This document shows positions 58,376 to 64,000 of a stretch of DNA of 64,000 nucleotides, one piece after another; position 1 is the first letter of the stretch; the number at the start of each line of letters is the position of its first letter. Both the position numbers and the translations under genes were made by a program. The notes under the pieces are model-generated. The model was not told where the DNA came from, made no database searches, and saw only the letters and a list, made by a program, of their open reading frames with translations. Source of the DNA: Clostridia bacterium (GTDB lineage: Bacteria; Bacillota_A; Clostridia; Christensenellales; Aristaeellaceae); the NCBI GenBank assembly GCA_017517815.1, contig JAFWYA010000101.1, forward strand, positions 1-64,000, read 5' to 3'.

Positions 58376-61300
58376 TCAGAAGCAAACGCTGCTTCTGATG
58401 GGATCCAGTACAGTCTGAACAGCTTCGGTCGTTTCATACTCCTGCGCAAGCAGTTCAAGCATTTCACTTTCGAAGGCTTCCAGTTCTGCCAGCACGCTTT
58501 CCGGCTGATCCGTTACGGTGCTCAGTGCATTGTAACGGGCCCTGCGATATGCGGCCTCGTCGGCATAACCGGCGATGTCCAGCAATTCGTCATTGGGGAA
58601 GATACGTGCCATGGGGTTGATGATGGCATTTTCACCGTCGTGGATGAGCAGGCCCAGCGAACCGATGCCCCTGATGCTGCGCAGGTGACTGAGCACCTTG
58701 AGCCAGAAGGCTTCATCCGCCTTTCCTTCGCACAGATAGATACCAAGCACGCTGAGGTTACCGGTGCGATCCACACCCATGATCACGTACACGGTGTAGG
58801 TCTTTCCGGCAATGATCACCTCGAAGTCCAGCACGATGGCTGCCTTCCAGTTCTGCAGCTCGCCCTTCGGAATTTCGGGCTGCACAGGATTGTAGAGGTT
58901 GATCCAGTTGCAAATACTCAGTCCGGCCTTGATGGACACATATCCATCCGCCCAGAAGATGAGAGGTTCATCCAGAGTACCTACATTGCCCTTGGCGTCG
59001 ATGATGATATCGTGCGTCCAGATGTTTTCACCGGTGATGTTGCCGTCGGTGTTGATCTCCAGTCGGTCGGTGTTGACACCAGTCACATCAAGTTCCTTGG
59101 AATGGTTGTCAACAATGATCTTATCGCCGCTGCCGTGCAGGTTGTTTACATCGGTATCGATGGGATCATCCATGTCACCGATGTTGAGGGTCAGGTCGTC
59201 CGCCTTGATGTTGGGCGCCTGTTCATCGCTGCCGGTGAGGTTGCCGGGCGTTTCGATATACGCCTCATCCTCTGCGGTGATGTTGCCGATCTCGGTATCC
59301 TTGAGATTCTTGATGTAAACATTGTCGCCGTGAGCATCCACCTTATCCACCTTTACAGTGAGGGGATCCTGCTTCTGACCAACATCGTTGCCCAGGCTGC
59401 TGACGTCGATGCTCTCGCCTTCGATGACTCCGTCGTTGGTCACATTGCCGCCGACGACTGTCACGTCCACCTTGCCGGAGACCGTTGTTTCGTCCAGATT
59501 CAGGTCCTCATTGGAGGAGATGTAGATGTTCTCAGGCACGTTGAGGTCAGCCGTACCGCCCACATCAGCACTCAGACCATTGTCTTCGCTGCCGATGTTC
59601 TTGCCGGCGTTGATGGTAAGATCGCCGCCTGCAACGATGGAGGAGGTCTGCTTTTCAGCCTGTTCGGTAATTTCTTCGGCCTTCTTCCGCAGCTCTTCGG
59701 CCAGCTTGCGCTTGGCCTCAGCCTCGTCAGTCATCTTCTTCGCGGCTTCGTCAGCTTCGTCGAACTTCTTCTGAGCCTCAGCCAGCTGCTCCCTGATCTT
59801 TTCCAGTTCCTTTTCAGGAGCCTTCTCAGCAGTCTGCTGCTTGAGAATTTCTTCAAGCTCCTCAATCTGCTTTTCAAGGATGTCAGCGTGGCCCTGCTGC
59901 ACATAGGCGTCCGCTTCTGCCTTGTCAGCGTCGGCATCAGCCTGGTTGGCATTCTTCTGTGCGTCGATGGCATCTTCGGCGATGTCATGCTGCACATCGT
60001 AAATGCTGTCGGGAACGGTGATTTCTGCGTCGTTGTCAGCGGTAATGCGGTCGACGATCAGGTCGCCGGTCACCTCTTCAACATAGACGTTGGTACCATT
60101 AGCGGTCAGCGTGCCGCCGTTTTCAGCCTTGGTATCCACCTTCAGCGGATCGCTCTGCGTGCTGACGTCGCCGTCCATGGCATTGAGAACGATGCTTTCA
60201 GCGTCCACATTGGCCGGATCACCCAGACGGTCGCCGGTGATAATGGCGCCTTCGCTGGTGATGCTGGCATTGCCGCCGGCGGACATGGTACCCACTGTCA
60301 GGTCGCCTTCGGTGTTGCTGACGTTCAGGTCATTCACAGCATCAGCATTCACCTGACCTTCGCTGCTGTCAGCGATCAGGTCCAGCGTGCCTGCGTCGTC
60401 TACGTTGATGTCACCCTTGGAATCCGCAGTGATGGTTCCGGTGACATCGGTGGTGAGATAGTTGTCGTTTGTGCCAACGGTACCTTCCTGAGCTGTCAGG
60501 TCGGCGTCGCCGCCATCCACCCTGATGTTCAGGTCGCCCTGCGCCTCTTCGCGGGTGTTAACGATGCTGCCGGGGGCTTCAAGGTTCAGGTCTCCGCCGT
60601 TCACATTGATGTTGCCAAGGCCCATATCGCCAGTCTTTTCTGCGATGTTTACGTTGCCGCCCGCATTCACGTTCAGCTGCGTAGCATCCTTCTCGTACTC
60701 AACGCGCAGCCAGTCGAAGTCAATTTCGGTCTCCAGGCCCCAGTTTTCATTGGGTCTGTCAGCCTTGTCCTGTTCGCTGGTCGGGTTGCCGTCCTTGTCC
60801 AGCGGCCTGGTGGTCACATCATCGTAACCCTGCTCGCTATCGGGGTTCGGGGCAGGCTTGTTCATATTGCCCACCAGTGTGGGACGATTATCTCGCTGTT
60901 CAATGACAAGCTGCTGGTTGTCGCCCACGCCGTCCTGTGCGTTGAGATTGATATCCTTGCCCAGCACGTTGTACTCTTCACCGGCCTTACCTTCAATGGC
61001 GCCGGTTTGGGAGGTGAGGGTCACATCGCCTCGGTCGGAGAAAATCTTTCCTGCGGTGAGGGTACCCACGCTCTGGGTAATGGTGATGGAGCCTTCGTTG
61101 TCGGCATATGCGCTGCCGACCGCCTCGCCCACTTCGATGAACGCCTCGCGTGCGGGCGGATCTTCGGGCTGGTTGAGCTGATGTTCGTTGTAGTTATCAG
61201 CTGCATTCTGCCAGGCCTGTTCAATCAGTTCGCTGATCTCCTCGCCGGTGAGGATTCCGCCAAGCTGGCTGGCCAGCTCGTCAATGTCAAGCACGTTGTC

Positions 61301-64000
61301 GGCAAGACTCTGACGGAAGTATTCCTCCGCCTTTTCAGTGCTGATCACATACTTGCCGGTTTCCTCTCCGTTCTTGTCCAGCGCGGAGCTGTTGAACTCA
61401 GGCAGAATCATCTGCGCCAGCTGTTCAAAGCCGGTGAAAGGTTCATCCTCGTTCTTTTCCTCGCCCAGCTTGTAGAGCTTGCTGATCTGTTCGGCAGTCA
61501 CAGCCGCATTGGGGTCGGCGCCCAGAATGATGGCCGCAGCGTCCTTCGCAGTGATCATGCCGCTGGCGAGCAGGTTCGCCATGCTGTCTTCAGTAAGGAT
61601 CTTTGCCCAGTCGGTACGGTCAAGGCGTTCAATGAAGAGATCCGCCAGATTGTCCAGCATTTCAGCCTTCAGCTCGCCATAGACAGTATCCGTGGGTGCA
61701 TCGCCGATGTAGTCGCCGGTCTGCCATTCGCCATTTTCGTCGCGTCCATCACGGATGTCCAGTTCGGGACGCTTGGCTTCATGGGCATCGCCTGTCAGTT
61801 CCACAAAGTCGATGTAGTAATTGTTGACCTTCTCGATGAAGAGCGTGTCGTTAGTGTCGATGATGAGCGACTGCTCCTTGTCGGCGATGTTGCCGACATC
61901 CTGCGCAGCGTCCATTACCTGATCACCGGCGCTGAGGGTAAGCTTCACATCGTTTCCGCCCTCGTTGTCACGGTAGCGGATGTAGCCATCCTGAGCAGTG
62001 GTATCGATGTTGCCCTTGTGAGAGGTCAGAGTGAGATTGCTTTCCTCAGACTCAATGGTCGTGAAGGTGAGATCCTTGTCAGCCGTCAGCGTTGTGGCGG
62101 ATTCCTTCATCGTCAGGGTGTCCTTCAGGTTGATGGCGCCACCATTGGCCATCACGTCAGTGGTGCTGTTGGTCAGTTCAATAGCGCCTTCGATGCTCAC
62201 ATCCTGACCAGCGGTCATCGTGGTGGTCGTATCTTCAGCGGTCAGGCTGCTGTTCAGATCAATGCTGCCTTCCGTCGCCGTTACGGTGGTGGAACCGCCG
62301 GTGATGCTGACCTTGCCTTCGATGCTCGCATTCTGTCCAGCGGTCATCGTGGTGGTCGTCTCTTCAGCGGTCAGGCTGCTGTTCAGAGCAATGCTGCCTT
62401 CCGTCGCCGTCACGGTGGTAGAACCGCCGCTGATGTTGGTCTCGCCGTCGATGCTCGCATTCTGACCGGCGGTCATTGTGGTGGTCGTATCTTCAGCGGT
62501 CAGGCTGCTGTTCAGATCAATGCTGCCTTCCGTCGCCGTCACGGTGGTAGAACCGCCGCTGATGCTGACCGCACCTTCGATGCTCGCATTCTGACCGGCG
62601 GTCATTGTGGTGGTCGTATCTTCAGCGGTCAGGCTGCTGTTGAGCTCGATGCTGCCTTCCGTCGCCGTCACGGTGGTAGAACCGCCGCTGATGCTGACCG
62701 CGCCTTCGATGCTCGCGTTCTGACCGGCGGTCATTGTGGTGGTCGTATCTTCAGCGGTCAGGCTGCTGTTCAGATCAATGCTGCCTTCCGTCGCCGTTAC
62801 GGTGGTGGAGCCGCCGCTGATGCTGACCGCACCTTCGATGCTCGCGTTCTGACCAGCAGTCATTGTGGTGGTCGCGTCTTCGGCAGTGAAGGTACTGCCA
62901 AGATCAATGCTGCCTTCCGTCGCCGTTACGATAGCTGAACCGTCGCTGATGCTGGTCTCGCCGTCGATGGTCACGTCCTGACCAGCGGTCAGGGTGGTGT
63001 CCGCATCTTCGGTCGTCAGGCTGCTGTTGAGCTCGATGCTGCCTTCGGTCGCTTTCACAGTGGTATTGCTTTGCGCAAAGTTTGCATCGCCGTCAAAGGT
63101 CACATTCTGGCCAGCTTCCATCGTTGTGATGGAGCCCTCTGCCGTCAGGTCGTCCTTCAGGACGATGCTGCCGTCGGTGTTGAACTCTGCAGTGACATCC
63201 GTTTCGGTGACGGTCTTTTCAAAGGTGATGTTCCCGGTTTCGTCAGCATCGCTGCCGGCAGTAACGGCAACCTCAGAGTCGGTAAACACAGCTTCAGACT
63301 TCACGGTGAAGTCTTCCCCAGCCGTCACGTTCAGGCTGGCATCATCCAGATTCATCGCGCCGTTTGCGGCGTCGCCGATCACCACATCGGTTCCGGCAAT
63401 GATGGTGGTCTGCGCGATCTTTGCAAGCGTCTCGCTTTCCACAGTGCCGTCCATGGTGAAGGAATCGATCACGACTTCTGCACCGGCATTGATGCTAAGG
63501 CTGCTGTCGTCTTCCACATTGGCAGAACCCAGATCGATCTTGCCCTCGGCAACCAGGTTCACCACGGAAGTTTCGTTTTCGCCCGCCTGATCGGTGCTGA
63601 TATCCAGCGCCTTCTGGGTCACGATGTCCTTGTTGGCCTTCAGGTCAACCACGCCGCCGTTGATAACGGTCATGTTGCCGAAGAACACATTGCCCTCGGT
63701 GGATTCAGCCCTGAGGGTGGTATCGCCCAGCTGACCAAGGCCGTCCACGGTGATATCGTCGCTGAAGACGATATCCTTGTCGGATTCGATGAAGGCGTCG
63801 GTTTCCAGATTGCTGTCGCCTTCAAGGTTCCTGAAGTCTACCTTGCCGGCTGCTTCGATCTCCATGGGGTTCTGGGCTGTGCCGATCGAACCGCTGGATG
63901 CCGTTACGAAGGTCACGTCGCCAGCCGTTGCGGTGATGTTGGTCACCTTGCCGCTGGAGGTATCGTTGCTGTCGATGAGGCTGCCGGTGGTGTCGTTCAT
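58376..64000 (-). CDS. Giant repetitive surface protein, C-terminal part, with transposase-like C-terminus
   Basis: At least 1874 codons are open to the right edge; no signal peptide is seen, so the N-terminus lies outside. Numbered from the edge: a Thr/Ser/Gly/Asp-rich beta-helix-like region with 43-residue repeats (about 300-600), further beta-repeat sequence resembling filamentous adhesins (LTSHKGNIDT, GNVNIAEKTGDM), a helical region (about 780-960), a long coiled coil (about 1335-1450, EKQIEELEEILKQQTAEK) and more beta repeats. The last 160 residues (about 1712-1874) differ: VLDFEVIIAGKTYTVYVIMG, VDRTGNLSVLGIYLCEGKAD, EAFWLKVLSHL and LLIHDGENAI follow the pattern of the IS256/mutator transposase core. 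No LPXTG or beta-barrel is visible. Function unknown. Confidence 0.75.
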   Translation of the reverse strand: MNDTTGSLIDSNDTSSGKVTNITATAGDVTFVTASSGSIGTAQNPMEIEAAGKVDFRNLEGDSNLETDAFIESDKDIVFSDDITVDGLGQLGDTTLRAESTEGNVFFGNMTVINGGVVDLKANKDIVTQKALDISTDQAGENETSVVNLVAEGKIDLGSANVEDDSSLSINAGAEVVIDSFTMDGTVESETLAKIAQTTIIAGTDVVIGDAANGAMNLDDASLNVTAGEDFTVKSEAVFTDSEVAVTAGSDADETGNITFEKTVTETDVTAEFNTDGSIVLKDDLTAEGSITTMEAGQNVTFDGDANFAQSNTTVKATEGSIELNSSLTTEDADTTLTAGQDVTIDGETSISDGSAIVTATEGSIDLGSTFTAEDATTTMTAGQNASIEGAVSISGGSTTVTATEGSIDLNSSLTAEDTTTTMTAGQNASIEGAVSISGGSTTVTATEGSIELNSSLTAEDTTTTMTAGQNASIEGAVSISGGSTTVTATEGSIDLNSSLTAEDTTTTMTAGQNASIDGETNISGGSTTVTATEGSIALNSSLTAEETTTTMTAGQNASIEGKVSITGGSTTVTATEGSIDLNSSLTAEDTTTTMTAGQDVSIEGAIELTNSTTDVMANGGAINLKDTLTMKESATTLTADKDLTFTTIESEESNLTLTSHKGNIDTTAQDGYIRYRDNEGGNDVKLTLSAGDQVMDAAQDVGNIADKEQSLIIDTNDTLFIEKVNNYYIDFVELTGDAHEAKRPELDIRDGRDENGEWQTGDYIGDAPTDTVYGELKAEMLDNLADLFIERLDRTDWAKILTEDSMANLLASGMITAKDAAAIILGADPNAAVTAEQISKLYKLGEEKNEDEPFTGFEQLAQMILPEFNSSALDKNGEETGKYVISTEKAEEYFRQSLADNVLDIDELASQLGGILTGEEISELIEQAWQNAADNYNEHQLNQPEDPPAREAFIEVGEAVGSAYADNEGSITITQSVGTLTAGKIFSDRGDVTLTSQTGAIEGKAGEEYNVLGKDINLNAQDGVGDNQQLVIEQRDNRPTLVGNMNKPAPNPDSEQGYDDVTTRPLDKDGNPTSEQDKADRPNENWGLETEIDFDWLRVEYEKDATQLNVNAGGNVNIAEKTGDMGLGNINVNGGDLNLEAPGSIVNTREEAQGDLNIRVDGGDADLTAQEGTVGTNDNYLTTDVTGTITADSKGDINVDDAGTLDLIADSSEGQVNADAVNDLNVSNTEGDLTVGTMSAGGNASITSEGAIITGDRLGDPANVDAESIVLNAMDGDVSTQSDPLKVDTKAENGGTLTANGTNVYVEEVTGDLIVDRITADNDAEITVPDSIYDVQHDIAEDAIDAQKNANQADADADKAEADAYVQQGHADILEKQIEELEEILKQQTAEKAPEKELEKIREQLAEAQKKFDEADEAAKKMTDEAEAKRKLAEELRKKAEEITEQAEKQTSSIVAGGDLTINAGKNIGSEDNGLSADVGGTADLNVPENIYISSNEDLNLDETTVSGKVDVTVVGGNVTNDGVIEGESIDVSSLGNDVGQKQDPLTVKVDKVDAHGDNVYIKNLKDTEIGNITAEDEAYIETPGNLTGSDEQAPNIKADDLTLNIGDMDDPIDTDVNNLHGSGDKIIVDNHSKELDVTGVNTDRLEINTDGNITGENIWTHDIIIDAKGNVGTLDEPLIFWADGYVSIKAGLSICNWINLYNPVQPEIPKGELQNWKAAIVLDFEVIIAGKTYTVYVIMGVDRTGNLSVLGIYLCEGKADEAFWLKVLSHLRSIRGIGSLGLLIHDGENAIINPMARIFPNDELLDIAGYADEAAYRRARYNALSTVTDQPESVLAELEAFESEMLELLAQEYETTEAVQTVLDPIRSSVCF
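62205..63100 (-). repeat. 129-bp tandem repeats coding 43-residue units
   Basis: Seven in-frame units spaced exactly 129 bp; the anchor GTCAGGCTGC (plus strand) occurs at 62241, 62370, 62499, 62628, 62757 and 63015, with a diverged unit at 62886. Each codes for a unit like TTMTAGQNASIEGAVSISGG, STTVTATEGSIDLNSSLTAED. Outer copies are diverged and inner copies nearly identical, the pattern left by unequal exchange. Confidence 0.93.

Noticed and set aside
58376..58960. Intact IS256 insertion sequence
   Set aside because: No N-terminal transposase domain, terminal inverted repeats or target duplication; only a core-like domain continuous with the surface protein.
58367..62938. A 1523-codon open frame on the plus strand
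   Set aside because: Antisense shadow of the repetitive giant protein; its repeats mirror the 129-bp units and it begins inside the terminator.
62205..63100. Regular repeats considered as a CRISPR array
   Set aside because: Units are 129 bp, in frame, with no unique spacers and no cas genes.
1..64000. tRNA, rRNA or riboswitch genes
   Set aside because: No cloverleaf, rRNA signature or known riboswitch core was recognised by eye; a covariance-model search would settle it.

Overview
The window reads as the chromosome of a Gram-positive, anaerobic Bacillota (class Clostridia) with moderately high GC. The evidence is Rex, the rpmH-rnpA-yidD-yidC-jag block, the ylm/sepF/divIVA division cluster, the ireB-ruvX-DUF1292 cluster, DacF-type carboxypeptidase, AGGAGG-type ribosome binding sites and sigma-A-type promoters. 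An uncultured gut or rumen relative of Christensenellales is plausible, but that placement is inference. No rRNA, tRNA, phage, CRISPR array or intact insertion sequence was recognised. Most genes are on the minus strand.

Layout. 1-620: 5' part of pckA (minus). 0.8-3.3 kb: rex-vanW. 3.3-6.2 kb: rpmH-rnpA-yidD-yidC-jag with a consensus promoter but no dnaA next to it. 6.2-8.5 kb: a MATE exporter and divergent rlmA. 8.5-14.5 kb: an anti-sigma-like gene and a SigB/F/G-type sigma factor running into HlyD-like adaptor, yggS, sepF, yggT, ylmH and divIVA. 14.5-23 kb: TauE/SafE, a DUF6020 membrane protein, aspartate kinase, GNAT, DUF1292-ruvX-ireB, an AI-2E-type permease, a PRC-barrel pair and an SH3 wall protein. 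23-26.5 kb: DacF, a GH28 enzyme and a divergent AraC regulator. 26.5-31.4 kb: an orphan solute-binding protein with galK-deoB-pnp. 31.5-33.3 kb: secreted CAP-domain protein and a GNAT. 33.3-37.5 kb: four-gene pathway to a diacetamido uronic acid nucleotide sugar (wbpA/B/D/E type). 37.8-40.4 kb: hpf, a PHP histidinol phosphatase and a mutarotase. 40.4-47 kb: lipoprotein, a complete carbohydrate ABC importer, and a divergent RspA/ManD-type dehydratase.

47-58.4 kb is the most unusual region. Poly-gamma-glutamate synthesis genes (pgsB, pgsC and the TIGR04332-type gene, without pgsA/capA) follow, on the same strand, two tandem exported C69 Ntn-dipeptidases, a membrane-anchored aspartoacylase/M14-like protein, a 57-residue membrane protein, a DctM-like permease and a secreted DUF6305 protein. 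Divergently transcribed are a MerR regulator and, overlapping it, a secreted gamma-glutamyl hydrolase (peptidase C26). Together they suggest an envelope system that makes, trims and/or imports gamma-glutamyl or N-acyl peptides; this is inference from gene content.

58.4-64 kb: the 3' 5.6 kb of a giant repetitive surface protein (129-bp tandem repeats, a long coiled coil), whose C-terminus resembles the catalytic core of an IS256/mutator-type transposase. Its 5' end lies outside the window.
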